Positions 1 to 8,775 of a stretch of DNA of 64,000 bases are shown piece by piece. The translations under genes and the position numbers were made by a program. The stretch lies in contig CAZSIL010000002.1 of assembly GCA_964607025.1 (NCBI GenBank), positions 1 through 64,000 on the forward strand. The letters are read 5' to 3'. The notes below the pieces were generated by a model. That model searched no databases, was not told the origin of the DNA, and saw nothing but the letters and a program-made list of their open reading frames with translations. Every line of letters begins with the position of its first letter. Position 1 is the first letter of the stretch. Source of the stretch: SIG565 sp964607025 (GTDB taxonomy: Bacteria; Bacillota; Clostridia; Oscillospirales; Acutalibacteraceae).

Positions 1-3000
1 AAACTATGCCTAAAGCCGAATCGGTTAAGATTGAAACAATATCGGCTAAAAACCCCGTTATATATACAACAGTTAATACTAAGTATGACCTTTCAACCAA
101 TGTATATATGCTGGATAACGGCGCACATTTTGGAAATGTTGTTAAATTTGTTATTGGCGGCGACAACGCTTCTGCTAATGAAGAACACTTCAACATTTCG
201 GGTAAAACCTTCAAGGCAACCAAAGAAGGCGTTTATACAGTAGATGTCGTATATGGCACAAGCCATTTACCGGTACAAATGATTGTATCAGCCGATGCGG
301 ATAACAAGCTTTATGAGGTTGCAGACCGCTCACCTGCTGTTCCGATGTTTGTAGACACAAGGGTTGATTTGGGACAGTTTGCCATACAGTTTGAAAACGG
401 ACTGTATTATAGCGGTCAAGATATAGTATGGACTATTGATGAAAGCAACAAGAGCGCCGCAGGTATTATATTAAAGGATTCTGCTAAAGTGTTAGCAGCT
501 ATCGGTAAAGGTGTATTCGTATTAAAAGCTACCGTTGCCACCGATAACGGTGAGAATTCTCGCAGAGTTTATTTTGTTGTGAACGAAGCAGGGGATTATG
601 ATTTCTATATTGAAAATCTCGATTTGACCAGCGCAGCAAATTATAACCCGTCAGATTGGCTCTATGGTATTGCGAACAATAATAATGATCCCAACTATGC
701 GTTAAATACAGTTCAATACACTACAAGCAATGTGCCGAAAGTTAACGGTGCAAACGGCTTAATGATAAGCACAACGGGTGATATTTGGAGCTATAAAAAG
801 GTTGCCTTTATGTATAAATCGGCAGCGCTTATGGACTTTGCCGATTATACCGTTAAATTTGAACTTACCAATCACTTGAGCGGTAACAGTGTTACCAATA
901 CACACGTTGGTATTATTGCCCGTGCTACACTTAATGACGGCGCGTTAACAGCAGGCGAATCTGCAGTATTTAAAGCAGGCAGCACCGCGCTTAAACTCAG
1001 TACACCGCTAACCGGTGGTATGATGATTAACGGTATAGCAGATAGTTATGTATTATTTAATGGAACTAATACACGTTCAACCTTCTATACCGAGCCGAGT
1101 TTTGCAGATATAATCTATAATGCTGCAAAAACCCCAACCATCAACACTAAATATGCTTATGGTACAGGCAATTCAGCCAGAACGCTTACCTATAAACTTG
1201 ACGGTAATGACGTTGCATATTGGCTTGATGACGAGAAAATTTTTGATAGCACCTCCGAAAAAGAGATAAAAACAATTATAACCCCCGCAATGAAGGATAT
1301 AACCAAATTTGCTGAAGCCAATCCTGCATATAGCGAAGGTCCTGCTATCAGCAAGGATGACTTCCATAAGAAGATGGAGTTATCAAATCTCACAAAGGGT
1401 ACGGTTGGTATTGCAATAGAAGAATGTTATGTTCATGTGCGCTCATTAAAGGTTGCGCTTAATGATATAACTGCCAAAACTATGCCAAAAGCTGAAGAAT
1501 ATAAACCCTTCATTGTTAGGTCTTCTTCGCCGGCAATTCCGATAACTGCGGGATATCAGATAAAAACTTCCGGCTTTATGGTTCAGTTGGGTGAATACAC
1601 CTATGAAACCGCCGAGGTTAATTTTGGTAAGATTACACCCGTGCAAAACGGCGCAGTAGCAGGCGGAGTTAAGGTTGAAAACGGATACATCAAGGCATAC
1701 GAGCGCGGTGTTTACAGCGTGATGGTAACGGCTAAAGATGGTTCCGGAAACAAACAAGAAGTCTATATAGTTGTTAAGAATCCTGATGAAGACGAGTATG
1801 TAATTTATGAAAACGACTACCGTGAAGACGGTGTCGACGTAAGCGACTGGACAACAACAGTTGTTTCAGCCGGCTCAACGATAGAGAAGACATCCTACTC
1901 AGGAAACTACGTTAAAGACAACACATATTATTCTGCTTGGGGCGCTCCGGCAAACGTTGCACCTAATGGATTTGTACCTTATAAAGCATCAGAGTGGTAT
2001 AGCGGAAATTATGCGGTATATGCAACCCTTAATAATAAAGTTGTTTCCGCACTGTCTAATTATACCGTTACAGCAGGTGTTAAATCCAACGTTAACGGTA
2101 AGGGCGCTATCGGTGTTATCGGTAGAGCATCTACCACCGCCGGTGTATATAATATAGGCACAGGTGCCGGATTTGCTATGGCTTCTAAGGGCGCTCACGA
2201 GGAATTCGGATATGCGGGTAACAGTTTCCCGATGGATGCTTTCTCAATCAGCGGAAGCAAATTTACAAAAGTTACCAATCCGTCCGTTTCCGAGTATCTC
2301 TATAAAGGCGTGGGCAAATATGCGTACACCTATCGTATTCTTAAAATCGCCTACAGCGGCAACACCGCGACATTTACGGCGCCTAACGGTGAAACCGAAA
2401 CCTTGACGGGTATTGCGGAGCTGACAGGTACTGTCGGATTTGTCGGTTATTCGTATGTTGCGGCAAATTCAATGCAGGTGGCAATTCCGATATTGGCGGA
2501 TATTAAAGTTGCTCTTACTTCAAGTGGTTTGATAGAAGAGAAGATTAACCATACACCCGCAGCTACACCTAAAAAAGAGATATTTAAGGATAAAGGCAAC
2601 TACGAATTCTCGTTCTCTTCAACCAATAATTCCGTTGGTGGATATTCAAAGACCGATGATGAAGAGGCGTCTAAAAAAGTAATTATTCCTGCTATAAGCA
2701 ACGGAGTAGTATATAAAGTTTTAGCTAACTTCTCGGTTAACCAATATTTGAATACCTTTGCTGAATTTGTAATTTCCGAAGGAATTGCTTCAACATCAGA
2801 AAATGGTTTCATGCGCGCAATGAATCTTGAGTATGTTACCTTCCCGAAATCGATTACTTCTATAGCCACACGTACATTTAGAAATACAGCGCTTGTTGAG
2901 GTTTCCTTCCCCGAGGGTTCAAGATTGGATGAAATCGGCGAAGAGGCATTCATGGGTTGTTATGGTTTGCACAAGGTATCGCTCCCCGAAGGAATGACAA

Positions 3001-5606
3001 CCATCGGACTGAAAGCGTTTTACGGCGATACTGCGTTGAGTGTAATCGACATACCCACAACGGTTACAAGCATCGGCGAAGCCGCATTTTTCGGATGCGT
3101 ATCGTTAAAAACTGTAGAACTTCCGATGCATCTTAAGAAAATCGGAAACAACGCTTTCTCGGGTTGTTCTTCTCTTGATAAATTGTATGTATACGGCAGA
3201 GAAACCGCATTTGGTAATACGGTTGTTCCCGTAACAACTGTAATTTACGGCGCAACAGGTTCTACAGCGCAAGTTTATGCTGATGCAAACGGCAATAAGT
3301 TTGTTCCTATTGATGATAAGGTTGAAGAACTCGAACGCGAATATCAGAAATATCTTGAGCAACTTGAAGCAGAAGTGCAATTAAAGATAGACACGGTAGA
3401 CGTAAACGCTAAGTATGAATTATTCCTTTCTCCCGGCGATACAGTTTGCGGTTTAGCAGGAGTAATTCCCGCAAACACAAATGCAGGTAAGTATGTTTTC
3501 CCGGCATTTGGCGATTATGTAAATCCGAGAACAGGTGCAGTAACCGAAAATATGCCGATTACATATGTTAAGGCAAATGCATTTAAGGAAAGCGAATACA
3601 AAGCAAATCTGTTTAGTGTCGTTATTCCTAACGGATATTTGGAAATTCAGGCAAGTGCGTTCGCAGGATGTAGTTCGCTTCGCAGAATTGAATTGCCCGA
3701 AACGCTCAACTTTATAAGAGAATATGCTTTCCAAAATAATACTTGGCTCAAATCTATTAACATTCCGATAAACGTAGTTTCAATAGACAAGGGTACGTTC
3801 TTGAATTCAGGTCATTTGGAAACATTAACCTTTGCTGAAAATTCATCTTGCAATACGTTGGGTGAAAGCGCATTCCAGGGCACTGCTCTTAAAAAAGTCA
3901 AATTACCCGTTCTTTTAAGAAACATAGGCGCTAATGCATTTGCAGATACACCGCTCGAACACGTTTATATCTATAATAAAGACGCTGTTATCGGTGAAAA
4001 TGCATTCCCTGAAGGCGCTACAATTCACGGTGTAGCAGGTTCAACAGCAGAACTCTATGCCAAGGAAAATGGTTTGACCTTTGTAGCTGACATCAAGGAT
4101 ACTTGGGATTCGTTTATCAATAGAGTTGATAAAGACGGTAAGTTTACATATAAAGTAACTATTGATGGAAGATACTCGGTAGTATCCTACTCCGGCGGCG
4201 GAAGTGTTGTTGTTCCCACCGAAATCGATTACAAAGCGGAAGACGGCACTGTTACGAAAGGTGCATTAGTTTCTGAACTCAGCGAAAACGTCTTTAAGAA
4301 TATATATCACAGATATCAAGTAACAAGTGTGGTTATTCCCGAAGGTGTTGTAGCTATTGGTCCTGCTAGCTTCTATAGATGTTCGAACCTTGTCAAATTG
4401 GTTCTTCCGTCTTCTGTTCGCAGCATAGGTGAATATGCTTTCGGTGGTGCTGATATCCATGGTGAATTGGTATTCAGTCGTTACTGCAATTATATTGGTG
4501 AAGCGGCATTTGGTGGTTGCACAAAGCTAACAGCAGTTTATATTTTAAATCCGAACTGTGAGATAGAAGACAATGCGTTCACGACTAAAACCAAGATTTA
4601 TGGTGTCAAAGGTTCGACGGCGGAAAAATATGCCACAGAGTTCGGAAATGAGTTTGTTGAAGTTGAGGAAGGCAAATTCCCGGCTATTACCGATATTAAG
4701 GATAACGGAAACTACGTTCTCACAGGTGATCCTGCAACAAACACTGTTATAGGGTATGCCCGCAAGGATGCCAGCAAGCCATATTCTGAAAAAGTTATAT
4801 TCCCTGCAACCCTTAATGGTGCGAGTATGACCACGATCCAGGGCAAGTTGTTTAACGCTAAACCTTATACAACGTCATTAGTTGCAGTTATTATCGAAGA
4901 AGGATATACCAATATCGGTGAAAGCGCCTTTGCAGGTTGTGCGCGCCTCACTCGTGTTCAGCTTCCTTCCACGCTTACTGCAATTAATAAATCGGCATTT
5001 GCAGATACAGCAATTGCAGGAGACCTTATTATTCCGGAATCGGTAACAAGAATTGGTGCCAGTGCATTTGAAAATTGTTCAAATCTCACCTCTGTTACAA
5101 TTACAAATCCAACTGTTACAATTGGTTCTAAGGCATTTAGAGGTGTTATGAGGGGCTTTGTAATTCGTGGTTTGACAGGTTCTACTGCCGAAGAATACTA
5201 TATTAAGAATAGATCAAGCGGTATTATATTTGAGGCAATAGGCGAGTATATTCCACCTGAGGCACCGCCGGAGGAAGACCCCGATGGTGGTAAAGATGAC
5301 GGCACAAACGATACCCAGCAGAATGCGGGAGATTTAGACGATAACAATAATGTCACGTTATTTGGTATTCATGTTGACGACTTAACGCTTATTATTATAA
5401 TCGGTATCGGCGCATTGATGATGTTGTTACTTATTGCAGGCGTTGTAATCGTAATAGTTGTTGTTAATTCAGATGATGACGATGAAGATGACGATGAAGA
5501 TGACGACGATGATGACGACGATGATGACGACGATGATGACGAGTATGACGATGACGACGATGATGACGAGTATGATGATGACGAGTATGACGATGACGAT
5601 GAATAA
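1..5606 (+). CDS. BspA-like leucine-rich-repeat surface protein, 5' end outside window
   Basis: Large cell-surface protein of the BspA/LRR_5 type, which often mediate adhesion or host interaction; function here is inferred. The ATG at 6 is almost certainly internal: the reading frame is open to base 1 and the residues K-T-M-P-K-A-E at the edge recur around residue 493 (bases 1476-1496), so the window enters inside a repeated module. Counting from the ATG at 6: two related beta-rich modules of about 450 residues (about 1-480 and 490-860), then four blocks of LRR_5 repeats (about 870-1740), each closed by a cap of the form G-S-T-A-x-x-Y-A (near 1085, 1345, 1536, 1725). A Pro/Asp-rich linker leads to one membrane helix (about 1795-1820) and a tail of only D, E and Y (1823-1866). 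No signal peptide is visible because the N terminus is missing. A perfect hairpin terminator follows. Confidence 0.88.
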   Translation, partial: TMPKAESVKIETISAKNPVIYTTVNTKYDLSTNVYMLDNGAHFGNVVKFVIGGDNASANEEHFNISGKTFKATKEGVYTVDVVYGTSHLPVQMIVSADADNKLYEVADRSPAVPMFVDTRVDLGQFAIQFENGLYYSGQDIVWTIDESNKSAAGIILKDSAKVLAAIGKGVFVLKATVATDNGENSRRVYFVVNEAGDYDFYIENLDLTSAANYNPSDWLYGIANNNNDPNYALNTVQYTTSNVPKVNGANGLMISTTGDIWSYKKVAFMYKSAALMDFADYTVKFELTNHLSGNSVTNTHVGIIARATLNDGALTAGESAVFKAGSTALKLSTPLTGGMMINGIADSYVLFNGTNTRSTFYTEPSFADIIYNAAKTPTINTKYAYGTGNSARTLTYKLDGNDVAYWLDDEKIFDSTSEKEIKTIITPAMKDITKFAEANPAYSEGPAISKDDFHKKMELSNLTKGTVGIAIEECYVHVRSLKVALNDITAKTMPKAEEYKPFIVRSSSPAIPITAGYQIKTSGFMVQLGEYTYETAEVNFGKITPVQNGAVAGGVKVENGYIKAYERGVYSVMVTAKDGSGNKQEVYIVVKNPDEDEYVIYENDYREDGVDVSDWTTTVVSAGSTIEKTSYSGNYVKDNTYYSAWGAPANVAPNGFVPYKASEWYSGNYAVYATLNNKVVSALSNYTVTAGVKSNVNGKGAIGVIGRASTTAGVYNIGTGAGFAMASKGAHEEFGYAGNSFPMDAFSISGSKFTKVTNPSVSEYLYKGVGKYAYTYRILKIAYSGNTATFTAPNGETETLTGIAELTGTVGFVGYSYVAANSMQVAIPILADIKVALTSSGLIEEKINHTPAATPKKEIFKDKGNYEFSFSSTNNSVGGYSKTDDEEASKKVIIPAISNGVVYKVLANFSVNQYLNTFAEFVISEGIASTSENGFMRAMNLEYVTFPKSITSIATRTFRNTALVEVSFPEGSRLDEIGEEAFMGCYGLHKVSLPEGMTTIGLKAFYGDTALSVIDIPTTVTSIGEAAFFGCVSLKTVELPMHLKKIGNNAFSGCSSLDKLYVYGRETAFGNTVVPVTTVIYGATGSTAQVYADANGNKFVPIDDKVEELEREYQKYLEQLEAEVQLKIDTVDVNAKYELFLSPGDTVCGLAGVIPANTNAGKYVFPAFGDYVNPRTGAVTENMPITYVKANAFKESEYKANLFSVVIPNGYLEIQASAFAGCSSLRRIELPETLNFIREYAFQNNTWLKSINIPINVVSIDKGTFLNSGHLETLTFAENSSCNTLGESAFQGTALKKVKLPVLLRNIGANAFADTPLEHVYIYNKDAVIGENAFPEGATIHGVAGSTAELYAKENGLTFVADIKDTWDSFINRVDKDGKFTYKVTIDGRYSVVSYSGGGSVVVPTEIDYKAEDGTVTKGALVSELSENVFKNIYHRYQVTSVVIPEGVVAIGPASFYRCSNLVKLVLPSSVRSIGEYAFGGADIHGELVFSRYCNYIGEAAFGGCTKLTAVYILNPNCEIEDNAFTTKTKIYGVKGSTAEKYATEFGNEFVEVEEGKFPAITDIKDNGNYVLTGDPATNTVIGYARKDASKPYSEKVIFPATLNGASMTTIQGKLFNAKPYTTSLVAVIIEEGYTNIGESAFAGCARLTRVQLPSTLTAINKSAFADTAIAGDLIIPESVTRIGASAFENCSNLTSVTITNPTVTIGSKAFRGVMRGFVIRGLTGSTAEEYYIKNRSSGIIFEAIGEYIPPEAPPEEDPDGGKDDGTNDTQQNAGDLDDNNNVTLFGIHVDDLTLIIIIGIGALMMLLLIAGVVIVIVVVNSDDDDEDDDEDDDDDDDDDDDDDDEYDDDDDDDEYDDDEYDDDDE
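5472..5603 (+). repeat. GAY trinucleotide repeat encoding Asp/Glu/Tyr tail
   Basis: About 44 consecutive codons are GAT, GAC, GAA, GAG or TAT, mostly in GATGAC units with GACGAGTATGAC interruptions. It is an in-frame microsatellite: slippage would change tail length without shifting the frame. The antisense strand reads as a His/Arg-rich open frame, which is a by-product. Confidence 0.85.
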
Positions 5607-5630
5607 TCTCAAGGTCTGCTAAAAAGTAAG

Positions 5631-5665
5631 TATTGCCGCCGAGCATTCGGCGGCAATATTCTTTT
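5631..5665 (+). terminator. Rho-independent terminator after LRR protein
   Basis: Perfect 12-bp stem TATTGCCGCCGA / TCGGCGGCAATA with loop GCAT, followed by TTCTTTT. Confidence 0.9.
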
Positions 5666-5704
5666 AAAAATAAATAAAAAATAGTAATTATTACTATTTT
5701 TCTA

Positions 5705-5733
5705 TTGACTTTGTTTTTTTCTTATCGTATAAT
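5705..5733 (+). promoter_or_regulatory. Sigma-A promoter of glycyl-radical enzyme operon
   Basis: TTGACT, 17-bp spacer, perfect TATAAT at 5728-5733. The start codon is only 23 bp downstream, preceded by AAAGGGG, so the leader is very short. Confidence 0.85.
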
Positions 5734-5756
5734 GAAAATGAAAGGGGCAGGTAAAT

Positions 5757-7742
5757 ATGTCTGAATTATTACAATATATAATTGCAAAAAAACATCACAA
5801 GTTCCGCAAAACAGTGGATTGGGATTTAGGTAAGGAGTATAGCGAACGCGGTTTAACGCCCGTTGAGCGTATGACCGACCGCTTCGAGCGTATGACGGCG
5901 GCGGAAACACCGGTTATTTTACCCGATGAAAAAATATGCTTTATGAGAACTATCAGCAATATTCCTGATTGCTTTACAGAAGAAGAGTGGAAGGAAATAA
6001 AATCTAAGCATTTCATACACGAGCTTGGTTATATTTCAAATATGTCACCTGACTATGGTATGGTAATAGGGGCAGGGCTTCTTGAACTTCGCAAAACAGC
6101 AGATGAGTATAGCAAGAGAAGTATAGATGCCATTATTGACCTTGCCGATAGGTACAAGGCGGAAGCCGCCCGTCAGGGTAGAGAGGATATTGTTGAAACA
6201 TTAAATCGTGTTCCGCGCTATTCGGCTACCAACTTCCGCGAAGCGTTGCAGTTCTTCCGCATAATCCACTATGCTATGTGGATTGAAGGCAACTATCACA
6301 ATACCGTTGGCAGATTCGATAAATATATGTATCCGTATTTCAAAAAGGATATGGATGCAGGTGTTTACACCTATGAAACCGCGCTTGAGCTTGTTGAAGA
6401 CTTTTTCTTGTCCTTTAATAAGGATAGTGATACCTATGTGGGTGTTCAGCAGGGCGATAACGGTCAGGCGTTGGTACTCGGCGGTATGGATGAAAACGGC
6501 AACGAAATTTTCAGTGATTTATCTAAAATTTGCCTTGAAGCAAGCCGAAATCTCAAACTTATCGACCCCAAAATTAATCTTCGTGTTAATAAAAATACAC
6601 CTATTGAAATTTATGAGCTTGGCACCGAGCTTACAAAAGCAGGTCTCGGATTCCCGCAGTACAGCAACGATGACGTTGTAATTAAAGGTCTTATGAATTT
6701 GGGCTATGAAGAAAAGGATGCCAGAGATTATGCCGTTGCGGCTTGTTGGGAATTTATTGTTCCGCGTGTTGGCGCCGACGTTTGTAACATAGGTGCTATG
6801 TCATATCCGGGTATTATTGATAAGGCATTCCATAAAGCACTGCCAAACTGTAAAACATTTGATGAGTTTATGGATGCAGTTAAGTCTGAAATCAGAACCG
6901 AGTGTGACCGCATTACAGATAACGTAAAAGATTTATGGTTCGTACCGGCTCCATTTATGAAGATTCTAACTCCTATGGAAGATATAACGGTGCGCGGTAA
7001 ATATAACAACTTCGGTATTCATGGCACAGGTATCGCAACCGCTACCGATTCTATTGCCGCAATTAAGAAGTATGTATTCGATGAAAAACGTTATACACCA
7101 GAAGAATATATAAAAGCAGTTGACGAGGACTTTGCTAATGATAGCGATATGTTGGCAGTTTTGCGTTACGAAGCGCCCAAGATGGGACAAAATGACGATT
7201 ACGTTGACTCTATCAGCGTAGAAATGCTCGAATATTGCGCAGATTATCTTGCAACCAAGACTAACTGTCGCGGCGGTAAATGGCGCGCAGGTACTGGCTC
7301 GGCTATGTTCTATTTGTGGCACGCTGCTGAAATCGGCGCGTCTCCCGATGGCAGACGTAAGGGTGAGCCGTTCGGCACCAATTTCTCAGGCAGTATCTTT
7401 GCTAAAATGCCGGGACCGATTTCGGTTATCTCGTCGTTCAGTAAACAGAATTTCACTAAGACCATTAACGGCGGACCGTTGACACTGGAATTCCATGGCG
7501 GTATGTTCAACAATGCCGACAGTATTGGCAAGGTTGCCCGTCTTGTAAAATCCTACTTTGATATGGGCGGCCATCAATTACAGCTTAATGCGGTTGATGC
7601 CGAAAAAATGAGAGATGCCCAGCTGCATCCCGAAAAACACGGTCAATTAGTTGTTCGTATCTGGGGTTGGAGCGCATACTTTGTTGAGCTTGATAAGGAA
7701 TATCAGGACCACGTTCTTGCCCGTCAGGAATATACTATATGA
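5757..7742 (+). CDS. Glycyl-radical enzyme of unassigned substrate (PFL-like family)
   Basis: Oxygen-sensitive radical enzyme of the pyruvate formate-lyase superfamily, cytoplasmic. The C-terminal glycyl-radical loop reads RIWGWSAYF with the radical glycine at Gly637, 24 residues from the end. The thiyl-radical cysteine is Cys330 in AACWEF; the C-x-E arrangement is that of the dehydratase/decarboxylase branches, not the Cys-Cys pair of true PFL. At 661 residues it is shorter than PFL or diol dehydratase (about 750-850). The start ATG has a good Shine-Dalgarno (AAAGGGG) and sits behind its own promoter. Its stop overlaps the start of the activase (ATGA), so the two are translationally coupled. 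Substrate cannot be read from sequence; no microcompartment, permease or dehydrogenase gene is adjacent to hint at it. Family membership is certain, reaction unknown. Confidence 0.93.
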   Translation: MSELLQYIIAKKHHKFRKTVDWDLGKEYSERGLTPVERMTDRFERMTAAETPVILPDEKICFMRTISNIPDCFTEEEWKEIKSKHFIHELGYISNMSPDYGMVIGAGLLELRKTADEYSKRSIDAIIDLADRYKAEAARQGREDIVETLNRVPRYSATNFREALQFFRIIHYAMWIEGNYHNTVGRFDKYMYPYFKKDMDAGVYTYETALELVEDFFLSFNKDSDTYVGVQQGDNGQALVLGGMDENGNEIFSDLSKICLEASRNLKLIDPKINLRVNKNTPIEIYELGTELTKAGLGFPQYSNDDVVIKGLMNLGYEEKDARDYAVAACWEFIVPRVGADVCNIGAMSYPGIIDKAFHKALPNCKTFDEFMDAVKSEIRTECDRITDNVKDLWFVPAPFMKILTPMEDITVRGKYNNFGIHGTGIATATDSIAAIKKYVFDEKRYTPEEYIKAVDEDFANDSDMLAVLRYEAPKMGQNDDYVDSISVEMLEYCADYLATKTNCRGGKWRAGTGSAMFYLWHAAEIGASPDGRRKGEPFGTNFSGSIFAKMPGPISVISSFSKQNFTKTINGGPLTLEFHGGMFNNADSIGKVARLVKSYFDMGGHQLQLNAVDAEKMRDAQLHPEKHGQLVVRIWGWSAYFVELDKEYQDHVLARQEYTI

Positions 7743-8551
7743 TAGGTACAGTATTTGATATTAAGGAAATGACGGTGCACGACGGTCCAGGCAGTCGTGT
7801 AACCGTATTCTTAAAAGGTTGCCCTTTGCGTTGTCTGTGGTGCCATAACCCAGAAGGGCTTTCGGCAAAACCGCAGCTTATGGTCAAGGAAAACCTTTGT
7901 GTACACTGTGGGCTTTGTAAAAAAGGTTGTCTTCATTTAGAGTGTCAACCCTTTGACCGTTGCATACACGCGTGTCCGAAGGGGCTTGTGTCTATTAGCG
8001 GAACTAAGATGTCAAGTGATGAATTGGCAGAAAGAATTAATTCCTATGCCTCCTTTTTAAACCGCGTTGGCGGCGGCGTAACCTTTTCGGGCGGTGAGCC
8101 ACTCCTTCAAGCCGATTTTGTGGCGGAAACGGCAAAAAAACTGCCAAATGTACATAAAGCACTCCAGACAAGCGGATACGCGCCGAGCGATAAATTTAAA
8201 GCGGTGCTAAAAGAGATGGATTATGTTCTTTTTGATTTAAAATTAGCAAATGAACAAGAGCATATTAAGTATACAGGCGTCTCTAACCGCCAAATCATTG
8301 AAAATTATCGAATTTTAGAAAAAAGCGGTAAGGAGTTTGTTTTACGCCTACCCCTGATACCCGGTATTACCGATACCCCAGAAAATCTAAAGGGTATTGC
8401 CGAATTGGCGGGAGATAATAGGGTGGAGGTTATGCGTTATAATACAATGGCGGGCGCAAAATATAAGTCGGTAGGGCTCACATTTGCTTTGCCCGACCTT
8501 AAATCCAACGAAGTGGATTTGTCGGTATTTAAAAATGCTATAATGCTATAA
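7739..8551 (+). CDS. Glycyl-radical enzyme activase (radical SAM)
   Basis: Installs the glycyl radical on the enzyme encoded immediately upstream, using S-adenosylmethionine and a [4Fe-4S] cluster. The radical-SAM motif C-P-L-R-C-L-W-C lies at Cys28/Cys32/Cys35. It is followed at about 50-85 by a Cys-rich insert (CVHCGLC ... CIHAC) typical of the two-cluster ferredoxin domain found in activases of non-PFL glycyl-radical enzymes, and by the SAM-binding SGGEPLL motif near residue 117. The 270-residue length fits this class better than the about 240-residue PflA, which lacks the insert. Start overlaps the upstream stop by 4 bp. A terminator follows at 8606. Confidence 0.94.
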   Translation: MIGTVFDIKEMTVHDGPGSRVTVFLKGCPLRCLWCHNPEGLSAKPQLMVKENLCVHCGLCKKGCLHLECQPFDRCIHACPKGLVSISGTKMSSDELAERINSYASFLNRVGGGVTFSGGEPLLQADFVAETAKKLPNVHKALQTSGYAPSDKFKAVLKEMDYVLFDLKLANEQEHIKYTGVSNRQIIENYRILEKSGKEFVLRLPLIPGITDTPENLKGIAELAGDNRVEVMRYNTMAGAKYKSVGLTFALPDLKSNEVDLSVFKNAIML

Positions 8552-8605
8552 AAGAAAAAAATCAAAAAATTTTTTATTGCTGAAAAGCATATAAAAACAG
8601 TTCAG

Positions 8606-8640
8606 AAAACCGCGATTTTACGGCAAATTCGCGGTTTTTT
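8606..8640 (+). terminator. Rho-independent terminator after activase
   Basis: 10-bp perfect stem AAAACCGCGA / TCGCGGTTTT with a 13-nt loop and a run of T. The rest of the 8552-8775 gap holds the NrdR-like boxes and the nrdG promoter. Confidence 0.85.
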
Positions 8641-8684
8641 GTTTGGCAAAAAACGGAATATATATTGCTTCATTTTAATACAAA

Positions 8685-8731
8685 CCACAATATTTTGTGT
8701 TTTGGGTGTTGACATACACTATTTCTTATGA
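8685..8731 (+). promoter_or_regulatory. Tandem NrdR-like boxes upstream of nrdG
   Basis: CCACAATATTTTGTGT (8685-8700) matches the NrdR consensus ACACWATATATWGTGT at 14 of 16 positions. A second, weaker copy at 8716-8731 (about 12 of 16) lies exactly 31 bp downstream, the three-helical-turn spacing expected for NrdR pairs, and falls between the -35 and -10 of the nrdG promoter. No nrdR gene is in the window. Confidence 0.72.
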
Positions 8732-8737
8732 TATACT
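8709..8737 (+). promoter_or_regulatory. Sigma-A promoter of nrdG-nrdD
   Basis: TTGACA, 17-bp spacer, TATACT at 8732-8737. Overlaps the downstream NrdR-like box, consistent with repression. Confidence 0.85.
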
Positions 8738-8775
8738 AATGGAGCACCGCAAAAATCGACAAGAGTGAGAGCATT

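Noticed and set aside
5472..5603. CRISPR-like repeat array
   Set aside because: The unit is a 3-6 bp in-frame codon repeat without spacers.
5464..5646. Antisense frame rich in His and Arg opposite the acidic tail
   Set aside because: It is the complement of the GAY repeat, has no ribosome site and ends in the terminator; a by-product of the microsatellite.
5757..7742. Annotation as pyruvate formate-lyase
   Set aside because: True PFL has adjacent Cys-Cys; this protein has Cys-x-Glu and an activase with an extra ferredoxin domain.
8552..8775. Riboswitch or small RNA in the activase-nrdG gap
   Set aside because: All recognisable elements are accounted for by the terminator, NrdR-like boxes and promoter.
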